A stretch of DNA of 7,643 bases. It comes from Ignavibacteriaceae bacterium. Lineage in GTDB: Bacteria; Bacteroidota; Ignavibacteria; Ignavibacteriales; Ignavibacteriaceae. This document shows positions 1-6,809 of the stretch, in pieces; positions within the stretch are counted from its first letter, which is position 1; every line of letters begins with the position of its first letter. The stretch is taken from positions 1 to 7,643 of the forward strand of contig JAIOIM010000594.1 of assembly GCA_019912505.1 (NCBI GenBank), read 5' to 3'. Both the position numbers and the translations under genes were made by a program. Below the pieces are notes generated by a model. That model ran no database searches. It was not told the origin of the DNA and worked only from the letters and a program-made list of their open reading frames with translations.

Positions 1-256
1 TTTCTATATTAAACGTCTCAAAAAGTATTCCTTCTTTTGTATATTTTTTCACTAACCCGTCTATTCTTCCGTTAAGATAGCTTAACTCTTCTTTCACATT
101 TCCGTTTTCGTAGTAAAATTTTGCCTCGCCTGTGCGTACACCTTGCACATAGTTTACTTCCGACTCAACTTTGTTGTTGTTATAATATCTTTTTTCAAGT
201 CCGTTTTGTGCGAACAACGGGATGCTGAATAGAATAAAAAGGAAAATAAATTGCAT
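1..256 (-). CDS. Secreted YwqK/MORN-repeat protein, N-terminal part (cut by window edge)
   Basis: Reading the minus strand from the ATG at 256-254 gives 85 codons open to the left edge, so the C-terminus is missing. Residues 1-16 form a signal peptide (a hydrophobic run ending LFA, then QNG), so the product is probably exported to the periplasm or cell surface. After it come about three copies of a 20-24 residue unit of the type 'G..+.YY.NG....E..Y.NG...G': YYNNNKVESEVNYVQGVRTG, then FYYENGNVKEELSYLNGRIDG, then KKYTKEGILFE. This is the pattern of the YwqK antitoxin/MORN-repeat family. Despite the family's common label, nothing here shows an antitoxin role; in this kind of bacterium exported copies are frequent and of unknown function. 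It lies 34 bp downstream of the HEAGH membrane protein gene on the same strand, so co-transcription is likely. There is no strong Shine-Dalgarno site. Confidence 0.8.
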   Translation of the reverse strand, partial: MQFIFLFILFSIPLFAQNGLEKRYYNNNKVESEVNYVQGVRTGEAKFYYENGNVKEELSYLNGRIDGLVKKYTKEGILFETFNIE

Positions 257-290
257 GTCTTAGAATAATTTTTGACGGCAAAGATAGCAT

Positions 291-800
291 TTAATCTTGA
301 ATGATAAGAGGCATTAATAGAGCAATTATAAATATTACTATTGCAAGTCCGACAAAAACATATCCCACAACAGCATCATGTTGAAGAATACCGATTTCAT
401 TTAGTATATAGTGCCAATCGTGGTAGACTTTATTACCGCCCAGCAGCGGAAGTTTGCGAGCCTGTGCATCGGCAGCGTAAACCGAAATGTTTATTAAATT
501 TTGCCCGAGGAATAAAAGCGAAAACTGAACTCCGGTACGGTAATAATTTTTCCAAAAATACCAAATGAACAACATCGGTATCAGCATCTGCATTAATGTT
601 CCGCCAAGTGTATAAATAAAATTTCCGAAAAAGCTGAAAAAGAAATGCCCCGCCTCGTGGATTACAAGATCGAAGTTGTCTATTAACCCATACTCCCCCC
701 GGTTTTTAAGAAGATAAAATATAATTGGCAGAATAATTAGTGAAACCAACCATCTTTTTATAAATGAAAATCGTTCTTCGGGCTGTGGGGTGATGTCCAT
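291..800 (-). CDS. Small multi-pass membrane protein with HEAGH motif (M50-like putative zinc metalloprotease)
   Basis: A 169-residue integral membrane protein starting at the ATG at 800-798. Hydrophobic segments lie at about residues 17-31, 45-65, 66-83, 91-110 and 143-167. HEAGH at 48-52 sits inside the second segment, matching the HExxH zinc site of intramembrane site-2 proteases, with E49 as the would-be catalytic base. Other polar residues that look conserved in type are in GGTLMQ (66-71), GQN (99-101), DAQAR (111-115) and HDWHY (127-131). The last could supply a third metal ligand, since the NxxPDG motif of classical M50 enzymes is not visible. I recognise the overall pattern as that of a widespread uncharacterised bacterial membrane family, and I do not know a substrate. 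It has no PDZ domain and is shorter than usual site-2 proteases. A TATAAT box (812-817, minus strand) lies just upstream, without a clear -35. The YwqK-like gene follows 34 bp downstream. Gene call is secure; protease activity is inferred. Confidence 0.85.
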   Translation of the reverse strand: MDITPQPEERFSFIKRWLVSLIILPIIFYLLKNRGEYGLIDNFDLVIHEAGHFFFSFFGNFIYTLGGTLMQMLIPMLFIWYFWKNYYRTGVQFSLLFLGQNLINISVYAADAQARKLPLLGGNKVYHDWHYILNEIGILQHDAVVGYVFVGLAIVIFIIALLMPLIIQD

Positions 801-954
801 AAAATCTCAACATTATACTTGTTACTATTTTATTGTTTTTGTTCTTTTAATATAAGCACTATATGTTTTCCGGCAAACACGCCGTTCGTCAATTAAATAG
901 TTCAGACGGCTGAGTGCCAGCGCCTGCATTAAAAGCGATTAAACAATCATCAAT

Positions 955-3102
955 TTAACTTTGATTGTTCAGAAACATTATCCTAAGAATATGCAAATCG
1001 TCATAAGTAACTTCTTCGCCAAATTTTTCTTTTACAACAGATAAAGACCCGACACCCTCACTTCTAAATTCAGCAAAAATATTTTCTTGTATTTCCTTTT
1101 TTAATTCTATTTCACTTAAAAGCAGTTGCGGGTTAAGTTTGTTTTTCTTCTGCACATAATCGTAAAGATGTTTTATTATTGTTTCTTTCTTTACGTTCAT
1201 GTTTTGGGCGATAGCAGCGATAGAATTATTTTTATTAAATGCTTCGGCTACTTCAATGTATCTTTTGGCTCCGGATATTTTTGTTTTTACCGGCGGCTTG
1301 TTTGATGTTATGTTTGTGCGGTCAGAGTAGCGTTTTATAATTGAAAGAAAAATTGCGCCGTAAGTTTTTATTTTCTTTTCACCGATGCCGCTTATTTTAC
1401 TCAATTGAAACTCGTCGTTTGGAAATTCTTTCGCCATTTCTATCAAAGTACGATCGGAGAAAACAACGTACGGCGGGATGTTTCTCGACTCGGCAATTTG
1501 CCGCCGTTTTTGTCTCAACATTTCAAACAACTCTTCGTTGTAGTCTTCTTTAATCATAAGCCGCTTTGCTGACGACCGCACTTTCGCCTCCGCTCTGCCG
1601 AATACTTTCTCGTTATTAAATAAAACATCTGACGCCGATGCCGCAAGCTTTAAACTGCCGAACTCAACATCGCGCGTTATATATTTTTTATTGAGCAGTT
1701 GTGTAAAAATTTGTTTCCACTGCACTTTTGTATACTCTTTACCAACGCCGTACACCGATAATTTTTGATGACCGTTTCTTAATATTTTTTCATTCTCCGA
1801 ACCGGCAAGAACATCTATCACATACCCGGCGCCGAAAATCTCGCCGGTTCTTTTGACTGCCGAAAAAAACTTTTGCGCGGCAACGGTTATGTCTTCACTT
1901 TCCTTTGCTTCGGTTATACAATTATCGCACATCCCACAATTAGATTGCGAGTATGTTTCGCCGAAATAAGTTATCAAAGGTTTTCTTCTGCAATCGTCAA
2001 ACTCCGCATAACGAACCATCGCTTCCAAATGAACTTTTGCCGAGTGCCGTTCCGCCGCATCTTCTTTTTGGTTGATGAAGTAATTTATCTTTGCCGTATC
2101 GGAGTTGCTGAATAGTAGAAGGCAATCGGCACGCACACCATCGCGCCCCGATCGTCCGATTTCCTGATAATATGATTCCAGGTTTTTCGGTAAGTCATAA
2201 TGTATAACAAACCGCACGTTCGATTTATTTATACCCATACCGAAAGCGATGGTCGCAATTATAATATCAACCTTATCGTTTGAAAATAAATCCTGGTTTG
2301 CGGCTCTTTCGCCATCGCCGAGCCCTGCGTGATACGGTTTTGTTGAAAACCCAATGCGCGACAAATTCTCGTGCAGCTCATCCACCTGTCGGCGCGAAAA
2401 ACAATAAATTATTCCCGATTGATTTTTATGTTCATTTAAAAATTCTGCCGTTTGCGAAAATGGGTCTAACTTGGGCATTACTTGAAGGAATAAATTTTTC
2501 CTATCGAAGCTTGCTACAAACTTTTTTGCATTAACAAGCTTTAAGTTTTTTATGATGTCATCTTGAACTCGCGGCGTTGCTGTTGCGGTTAAAGCTACAC
2601 AAACAGCGCTGCTGAATTTTTCTCTCAGCGCACCGAGCATCCTGTATTCTTTTCTAAAATCGTGTCCCCATTCTGAAATACAATGTGCTTCATCAACGGT
2701 TATGCAATCGAGTTGTACCGCTTTTAATAACCATTGAATATCTTCTTTGAATAACGACTCCGGCGCGAGGTAAAGAAGTTTTGCCTGGTTTGTTTTAACT
2801 TTGTTAAAATTGTGTGCGTATTCCTCAGGCAGCAACGAGCTATTTAAAACCACAGCGTCTACGCCAAGCTGTGTTAACTGTTCAACCTGGTCTTTCATTA
2901 AAGAAATTAGGGGGGAGAGTACAATTGTTAGTCCCTCAAATACCAATGCGGGTATTTGGTAACACAACGATTTACCCCCGCCGGTGGGCATTATTACAAG
3001 CGCATCTTCTTTTGCAACTATTTTTGTAATTACTTCTTCCTGCAGTGGTCTGAATGAGTCGTACCCGAAGATGGTTTTTAATTTTTTTCTTATTTCTATC
3101 AT
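955..3102 (-). CDS. recQ: ATP-dependent DNA helicase RecQ
   Basis: A full-length 715-residue RecQ, an SF2 3'-5' DNA helicase acting in recombination and replication-fork repair. In order: motif 0 around FGYDSFRPLQ (12-21); Walker A MPTGGGKS (38-45); DEAH box (137-140) followed by the RecQ aromatic-rich loop CISEWGHDF (141-149); motif III ALTATAT (170-176); motif V IIATIAFGMGI (281-291); motif VI QEIGRSGRDG (313-322), with the arginine finger region intact. The zinc-binding subdomain has C371, C389, C392 and C395. A winged-helix RQC domain follows (about 405-510), then an HRDC domain (about 521-592) and a C-terminal helix-turn-helix extension of the HTH_40 type (about 610-700). At 715 residues it is longer than E. 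coli RecQ (about 610) because of this extension, a common form in Bacteroidota-type genomes. The ATG is at 3102-3100. There is no strong Shine-Dalgarno site, only a purine-rich GAAGAAAAAA stretch. No convincing terminator is seen downstream, so transcription may continue into the HEAGH gene 154 bp away. Confidence 0.97.
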   Translation of the reverse strand: MIEIRKKLKTIFGYDSFRPLQEEVITKIVAKEDALVIMPTGGGKSLCYQIPALVFEGLTIVLSPLISLMKDQVEQLTQLGVDAVVLNSSLLPEEYAHNFNKVKTNQAKLLYLAPESLFKEDIQWLLKAVQLDCITVDEAHCISEWGHDFRKEYRMLGALREKFSSAVCVALTATATPRVQDDIIKNLKLVNAKKFVASFDRKNLFLQVMPKLDPFSQTAEFLNEHKNQSGIIYCFSRRQVDELHENLSRIGFSTKPYHAGLGDGERAANQDLFSNDKVDIIIATIAFGMGINKSNVRFVIHYDLPKNLESYYQEIGRSGRDGVRADCLLLFSNSDTAKINYFINQKEDAAERHSAKVHLEAMVRYAEFDDCRRKPLITYFGETYSQSNCGMCDNCITEAKESEDITVAAQKFFSAVKRTGEIFGAGYVIDVLAGSENEKILRNGHQKLSVYGVGKEYTKVQWKQIFTQLLNKKYITRDVEFGSLKLAASASDVLFNNEKVFGRAEAKVRSSAKRLMIKEDYNEELFEMLRQKRRQIAESRNIPPYVVFSDRTLIEMAKEFPNDEFQLSKISGIGEKKIKTYGAIFLSIIKRYSDRTNITSNKPPVKTKISGAKRYIEVAEAFNKNNSIAAIAQNMNVKKETIIKHLYDYVQKKNKLNPQLLLSEIELKKEIQENIFAEFRSEGVGSLSVVKEKFGEEVTYDDLHILRIMFLNNQS

Positions 3103-3328
3103 TTATATATTTTTTTCTTCGCATACAATTTAAACTTTTCTAAAAAGGAAATCAGCGTATTCCCGGTATTTTCTTTAATTAATATTTTTTATTGCGTAGA
3201 TAGACTCCCATTGATGAAGTTAAATGTATGCTGCCGATCTTTGGGGTTAGATATGTGTAGACATCATGAATAACATAATTTCGTTTGTAGTTTTGATAAT
3301 TATTGTTGAACTCCGCTATAGGGGTTGT
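3103..3328. other. Gene-free stretch between recQ and the repeat array
   Basis: This is the recQ-proximal half of a 601-bp gap between divergent genes, so it should contain the recQ promoter, but I see no convincing -35/-10 pair. On the minus strand a frame is open from inside the repeat to a TAA at 3181-3179 and ends with residues such as RNYVIHDVYTYLTPKIGSI. It has no ATG near its start and no recognised domain. It may be a gene remnant or chance. No RNA gene is apparent. Confidence 0.5.
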
Positions 3329-3470
3329 CCGTGTACTATTCTTTTTTTTCAATTGCAGGGTGTTAATTGCACACAGATTTACGCTGATAAAGCAGATGAA
3401 CGCTGTACTATTTAAAACTTATCCGTGTAAATCCGTGAAACCCGTGTCTGCCCGCCCCCGGCGTGGTCGT
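3329..3470. repeat. Direct repeat, copy 1 of a 131-bp unit
   Basis: This copy begins at CCGTGTACTATT and aligns with the next copy at a constant offset of 131 bp from about 3359 to 3470; its first part holds an 11-bp insertion relative to copy 2 (a T-rich run and an AATTGCAGG stretch). Landmarks are a GATAAAGCAGATGAACGCT block at 3386-3404 and three near-tandem TCCGTG-type motifs at 3422-3447, with the third changed to CCCGTG. ACACAGATTTAC (3371-3382) can pair imperfectly (10 of 12) with GTAAATCCGTGA (3427-3438), so the unit has a loose inverted-repeat core around an AT-rich centre. The apparent short coding frames here are products of the repeat and are not called. Confidence 0.85.
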
Positions 3471-3613
3471 CCGTGTGCTATTTTGGCGAGGTGTTAATGG
3501 CACGCAAATTTTCGCTGATAAAGCAGATGAACGCTATACTATTTAAAACTCATCCGTGTAAATCCGTGAAATCCGTGTCTGCCCGACTCCGGTGCGGTTG
3601 TCCGTGTGCTATA
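3471..3613. repeat. Direct repeat, copy 2 of the 131-bp unit, plus start of a third
   Basis: This copy starts at CCGTGTGCTATT and matches copy 1 with few changes, mostly transitions, through the block at 3517-3535 and the three TCCGTG motifs at 3553-3578. At 3602 a third copy starts (CCGTGTGCTAT) exactly 131 bp after this one and then breaks off into unrelated AT-rich sequence, about 90 bp before the TauE/SafE gene. Motifs of the kind ATCCGTGTAAATCCGTGAAA are, from memory, common intergenic repeats in several environmental bacterial lineages. I see no transposase or flanking target duplication. Confidence 0.85.
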
Positions 3614-3664
3614 TTTTTTCCGCAAATAATATTTTGCCGCTGTAAAACTTTATCAATATTTTTA

Positions 3665-3674
3665 TATAATTTTG
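3665..3674 (+). promoter_or_regulatory. Candidate promoter -10/-7 region for the transporter operon
   Basis: TATAAT at 3665-3670 overlaps TAATTTTG at 3667-3674, which fits the Bacteroidota TAnnTTTG -7 box. Either would start transcription near 3677-3682, leaving a short leader before the TTG start at 3704. No matching -35 (TTGACA) or -33 (TTTG) element stands at normal spacing; the nearest TTTG (3633-3636) is about 30 bp upstream. AT-rich DNA produces such boxes by chance. Confidence 0.35.
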
Positions 3675-3703
3675 TCTCAATAAAATAAAACTGTAAAATT
3701 ACT

Positions 3704-4453
3704 TTGGACCCACTAACTTCTTCACTTCTTCTTTTTTTCGTCGGCGTTGTTTCCGGTATTATTAATGTTATGGCTGGCGGAGGTTCATCGTTAACATTGC
3801 CGGTGCTTATTTTTCTCGGACTCGACTCCGCCCTTGCAAACGGTACTAACCGCATTGCAATTGTTGTTCAAAATCTTGCCGCTGTTTCTTCCTTTAAAAA
3901 GGAAAAATACTCACAGTTTGGTATAAGTATAAAACTATCGCTCGTTACGCTGCCCGGCTCAATAATAGGCGCGGTGGCTGCGGTAAAAATGAGTGACGCA
4001 TTGTTCCAAAAAATACTCGCCGTTGTAATGATTGGTATAATTATATCGATGATTGTTCCTAAATCAAAAGCCGTTTACTCGGATGATCCCAACAAAAAAA
4101 TTTCTTTCTGGACTCATCTCTCGATGTTCTTCATCGGTTTTTACGGAGGCTTTTTACAGGTCGGCGTTGGTTTTTTACTTATGGGCGCACTTCATTATCT
4201 GATGAAATTAAATCTCGTTTACGTTAATATGCACAAAGTGTTTATAGTTTTTTTCTTTACATTGCCGGCGCTTTTAATTTTTATTATTACGGGCAACGTA
4301 AACTGGTTCTTCGGGCTAAGCCTTGCCGCCGGTAATGGTTTGGGTGCATGGTGGGCTGCAAAAATATCCGTAAAAAAAGGGGAGGGAGTTATAAAAATTA
4401 TTTTATTTATTGCCATATTTATAATGGCACTAAAACTATTAAATGTTTTTTAA
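3704..4453 (+). CDS. TauE/SafE (TSUP) family permease, putative sulfite/organosulfonate exporter
   Basis: A 249-residue inner-membrane protein of the TauE/SafE family (formerly DUF81), whose members export or import sulfite, sulfoacetate, thiosulfate or related small anions. About seven to eight hydrophobic segments are seen. The N-terminal repeat carries the family hallmark AGGGSSLTLPVL (24-35) and ANGTNRIAIVVQN (45-57). The second half repeats the theme with FIGFYGGFLQVGVGFLLMGAL (143-163) and an NMHKVF element (175-180). Length is normal for the family. The start is TTG: an in-frame TAA lies 18 bp upstream (3686-3688), no ATG lies between, and the first internal ATG (M23) would delete the first membrane segment. 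The Shine-Dalgarno site is weak. It is followed after 15 bp by an MFS gene on the same strand, which implies an operon. Substrate cannot be told from sequence, and no sulfur-metabolism gene lies nearby. Confidence 0.9.
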   Translation: MDPLTSSLLLFFVGVVSGIINVMAGGGSSLTLPVLIFLGLDSALANGTNRIAIVVQNLAAVSSFKKEKYSQFGISIKLSLVTLPGSIIGAVAAVKMSDALFQKILAVVMIGIIISMIVPKSKAVYSDDPNKKISFWTHLSMFFIGFYGGFLQVGVGFLLMGALHYLMKLNLVYVNMHKVFIVFFFTLPALLIFIITGNVNWFFGLSLAAGNGLGAWWAAKISVKKGEGVIKIILFIAIFIMALKLLNVF

Positions 4454-4454
4454 T

Positions 4455-4463
4455 AAAGAGAGA
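4455..4463 (+). promoter_or_regulatory. Ribosome binding site for the MFS gene
   Basis: AAAGAGAGA lies a few bases before the ATG at 4469, directly after the stop of the permease gene (4451-4453). It is purine-rich but only a partial match to AGGAGG. It supports translation of the second gene from a shared transcript. Confidence 0.45.
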
Positions 4464-4468
4464 AACTT

Positions 4469-6073
4469 ATGTCAGAGCAAACAACTGAAAAAGCCGAACC
4501 CAAAGGTTTACCCGAAATTGTAAAGGACGCGTTTAAGGAATTAAAGGAAACCTTTATTGCCTTTTTCAAAGCGCCGAAAGCTTTGTGGGGTATAAACGTT
4601 CCCTATATTATAGAAGGTCTTGTCTATTTTGGAATATTAACTATACTCGGTAAATATTCATCCGAAAACCTTTCTGTTGATGACGCGCAGGCGGGGTTAA
4701 TCTACAGTTTTGTAACCGGCGGTATAACTTTTTCTATGCTTATACTCGGCGGTGTGTCCGATAAAATTGGCGTGCGTAAATCGCTTGCGCTTGCGTTCAT
4801 ACTATTTTTAACGGGTAGGTTTTTCGTGGCTCTTTCCGGCAGTTTAAATATGGGTTCGGGTTTATGGTCGCCCATGTTTTTTATGATGACGTCCGGTTTG
4901 CTTATTATGGTTATTGCCTACGGTCTGTATCAGCCGGCGGCTTACGCAGGTGTTAAACGATACACAACTCCAAAAACAGCGGCAATGGCTTATGCTGCAA
5001 TTTATGGATTTATGAACCTCGGCGCTTTTTTCTCCGGGTTTATTTCTTCATTTACCCGCCAGCGTTTTGAGGATGTTTTTCCGCCCAATGGGTTAACGGC
5101 TGTTTTTTGGGTTTACGTTGGGTTAACATTTGTGGCGCTGCTTGTTTCATTAATTGTACTATCAAAGAAAAATGACACGGCGGCTGTTGCAAGCATAAGA
5201 GCCGGAGCTGGCGATGCTTCATCGGATGATGATGAAAAATATATTGCCCCTAAAATTAATAACATCCCTTTAATAGCTTATGCCGTTGTAACACTTCTCC
5301 TATTCTTATTTTCCGGTATTGCTTTAAATAATCCGTTGAATGCAGATTATGCAATTCAAATAGTCGGGTTAAATATCAATCTCGATTTGTTTTTTATCCT
5401 CTCCGCTGCAGCATTTGCTTTAACAATATTTGAATTTTTAAGAAAGCGTCCGCTGCACCCGTTTAGAGATAAACGATTTTCACTCTTTATCTTTATACTT
5501 ATTCCGGTGCAAACATTATTTGCTCATAACTGGTTAACTATTCCTTATTATCTCGACCGTGCGTTTGCCGGTTCTTTTATAGGTAATTACTTTGAAGTAT
5601 TTTCCAACCTTAACCCAATTTTAATATTTATACTTGCTCCTCTTGTTGCAGGTTTAACCGCACGCGCAAATGTTTACCGCATGATGATTCTCGGCACTAC
5701 GGTTATGGCGCTTCCCACATTTTTACTCGCATTCGGTCCAAACCCATATCTATTTCTTCTTTATATTTTACTGATGACAATTGGAGAAGCAATGTGGCAG
5801 CCCCGCTTCCTGCAGTGGATTGCCGAAGTTGCGCCAAAAGGTATGACCGGCTTGTATATGGGCGTGGGTCAATTTCCCTGGTTTCTTACAAAAGTAATTA
5901 CCGGGTTTTACTCAGGCTGGTTTTTAATGCACTATTGTCCTATCAACACCCTGCCTGCTAATATGAATACAGAGTTTATGTGGTTGATTTATGGTTTGAT
6001 AGCAATAGTAACTCCTATCAGTTTAGTTTTACTAAAGAATTGGATGTTGAAAGGCTTTAAAACAAAGGCGTAA
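4469..6073 (+). CDS. MFS transporter, divergent POT/PTR2-like
   Basis: A 534-residue polytopic membrane protein with about 12-14 hydrophobic segments. A 35-residue charged N-terminus precedes the first segment. MFS motif A, GGVSDKIGVRK, is at 94-104 between segments 2 and 3. AIYGFMNLGAFFSGFIS (177-193) matches the PTR2 signature type (FYxxINxGAF), which places it near the proton-dependent oligopeptide transporter (POT) branch. The central loop (about 232-263) is hydrophilic, with an acidic SSDDDEK run, and separates the two six-helix halves. The region TIGEAMWQPRFLQWIAEVAP (437-456) resembles the helix-10 segment of POTs. The usual POT helix-1 motif ExxERFxYY is here YIIEGLVYF (46-54), so the first Glu and the Arg are absent and classical proton-peptide coupling is doubtful. 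Likely inner-membrane transport of a peptide-like or other small solute; substrate unknown. It is 15 bp after the TSUP permease gene and ends at a probable terminator. Confidence 0.9.
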   Translation: MSEQTTEKAEPKGLPEIVKDAFKELKETFIAFFKAPKALWGINVPYIIEGLVYFGILTILGKYSSENLSVDDAQAGLIYSFVTGGITFSMLILGGVSDKIGVRKSLALAFILFLTGRFFVALSGSLNMGSGLWSPMFFMMTSGLLIMVIAYGLYQPAAYAGVKRYTTPKTAAMAYAAIYGFMNLGAFFSGFISSFTRQRFEDVFPPNGLTAVFWVYVGLTFVALLVSLIVLSKKNDTAAVASIRAGAGDASSDDDEKYIAPKINNIPLIAYAVVTLLLFLFSGIALNNPLNADYAIQIVGLNINLDLFFILSAAAFALTIFEFLRKRPLHPFRDKRFSLFIFILIPVQTLFAHNWLTIPYYLDRAFAGSFIGNYFEVFSNLNPILIFILAPLVAGLTARANVYRMMILGTTVMALPTFLLAFGPNPYLFLLYILLMTIGEAMWQPRFLQWIAEVAPKGMTGLYMGVGQFPWFLTKVITGFYSGWFLMHYCPINTLPANMNTEFMWLIYGLIAIVTPISLVLLKNWMLKGFKTKA

Positions 6074-6089
6074 TAAAAGACAATATTAG

Positions 6090-6108
6090 TTGTTCTGAAG
6101 AAGAACAA
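6090..6108. other. Perfect 7-bp hairpin after the MFS gene
   Basis: TTGTTCT (6090-6096) and AGAACAA (6102-6108) are exact inverted repeats around a 5-nt loop, 17 bp after the MFS stop codon. The next bases are TAAAAATG, so there is no T-tract for an intrinsic terminator in the plus direction. It could protect the mRNA 3' end or be chance. Confidence 0.4.
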
Positions 6109-6128
6109 TAAAAATGAATTATAGAATC

Positions 6129-6177
6129 AACGGTTGCGTGCTGAGTTATTTAAACCGGCATATAACCGTTTTTTTTT
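6129..6177 (+). terminator. Probable intrinsic terminator of the transporter operon
   Basis: AACGGTT (6129-6135) pairs exactly with AACCGTT (6164-6170). Inside, GTGC (6138-6141) can pair with GCAT (6158-6161) through one G-U pair, after a 2x2 mismatch. Nine T residues (6169-6177) follow at once. The loop is long (about 16 nt after the inner stem), so the hairpin is only moderately stable. Its position between convergent genes, 55 bp after the MFS stop, fits termination on the plus strand. The minus direction lacks a T-tract. Confidence 0.65.
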
Positions 6178-6212
6178 AACTGGTTAAAAGAAGTAACAGG
6201 ATGATGGTAAGT

Positions 6213-6764
6213 TTATTTAACCGCCCTTAACCTAAAGAAAACTTCCTCGGGTGAAAATATTCCGGCAAAAAATCTTTCGTAAATAACGGGTTCAATATTT
6301 ACGATATTATCCATCCACTTTAAAACTGCGAAATGAGAAGTTATAAATTTTTTCTCAATTACCTCAAACTGTGCTTTCCCCTGATAGTTTGTTCGGTGGT
6401 TCAGCTTCCACTTTTCGTAAAACTTTAACTCCCTGTTTCCTATGTATTCATAGTTGTCAAACGTTCTGATTGAAAAAGGTATTTTATGGTCGGGCTCGCC
6501 AAAATATTTTGTGTTTAAAAAGAAAGGAGCGTACACAATTAATGCCCCGCCCGGCTTTAAGATTCTATACAACTCGGTTATTGTTTTGTGAAAGCTATCG
6601 AGATGTTCCAGAACGTGGCTGGCATAAATTTCATCAAACGTGTTATCATCAAAAGGGTAGGGAAAGGTATTTATATCATGTATTGCGTTTCCGCCGTAAT
6701 CAACTATATCGAGGTTAATGTAACCTTCTTTTAAGTCGTTTCCGCATCCTAAATTTAATTTCAT
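6213..6764 (-). CDS. Class I SAM-dependent methyltransferase (Methyltransf_11 type)
   Basis: A 183-residue cytoplasmic protein with a Rossmann-type SAM-binding fold. Motif I LNLGCGN (3-9) starts almost at the N-terminus; D19 in YINLDI is the likely acidic residue contacting the SAM ribose; HDI (29-31) is the next acidic site; YASHVLEHL (47-55) and LYRILKPGG (65-73) are the typical later strand and loop motifs. The C-terminal half (about 80-183) is family-specific and probably forms the acceptor-binding cap. The compact form starting straight at motif I is common among enzymes found in polysaccharide or cell-surface gene clusters, but no glycosyltransferase is in this window, so the acceptor is unknown. 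The ATG at 6764-6762 is the only good start and sits just before motif I. It is convergent with the transporter operon and separated by a terminator from the minus-strand unit upstream, so it is probably monocistronic. Confidence 0.9.
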   Translation of the reverse strand: MKLNLGCGNDLKEGYINLDIVDYGGNAIHDINTFPYPFDDNTFDEIYASHVLEHLDSFHKTITELYRILKPGGALIVYAPFFLNTKYFGEPDHKIPFSIRTFDNYEYIGNRELKFYEKWKLNHRTNYQGKAQFEVIEKKFITSHFAVLKWMDNIVNIEPVIYERFFAGIFSPEEVFFRLRAVK

Positions 6765-6809
6765 TTTTAACCGTTGGTTGTCGAATGTTAGTTTTTAGAT
6801 TTATCACAA

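Noticed and set aside
1..256. Toxin-antitoxin module based on the YwqK label
   Set aside because: The protein has a signal peptide and no toxin gene is adjacent, so an antitoxin role is not supported.
279..286. TATCTTTG box as a separate promoter for the YwqK/MORN gene
   Set aside because: Fits TAnnTTTG, but no -33 element at proper spacing, and the 34-bp gap makes read-through from the HEAGH gene simpler.
341..568. Plus-strand frame antisense to the HEAGH gene
   Set aside because: Shadow frame of a clearly coding membrane protein; no domain or membrane features.
903..926. Imperfect hairpin (CAGACGGCTG with CAGCGCCTG) downstream of recQ as a terminator
   Set aside because: Contains a mismatch and a bulge and has no T-tract in either direction. 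The small CGGC/GCCG hairpin at 871-884 also lacks a T-tract.
3329..3613. CRISPR array
   Set aside because: Only two full units of 131 bp that are conserved along their whole length; no short identical repeats with unique spacers and no cas genes.
3303..3688. Two overlapping plus-strand open frames with similar translations (LIKQMNAVLFK.. and LIKQMNAILFK..)
   Set aside because: They lie in different frames and are similar only because the 131-bp DNA repeat is duplicated; no domain, no ribosome binding site, unusual Cys/Arg-rich composition.
3550..3855. Minus-strand frame of 101 codons
   Set aside because: Overlaps the repeat and the well-supported start of the TSUP permease gene; no recognisable protein.
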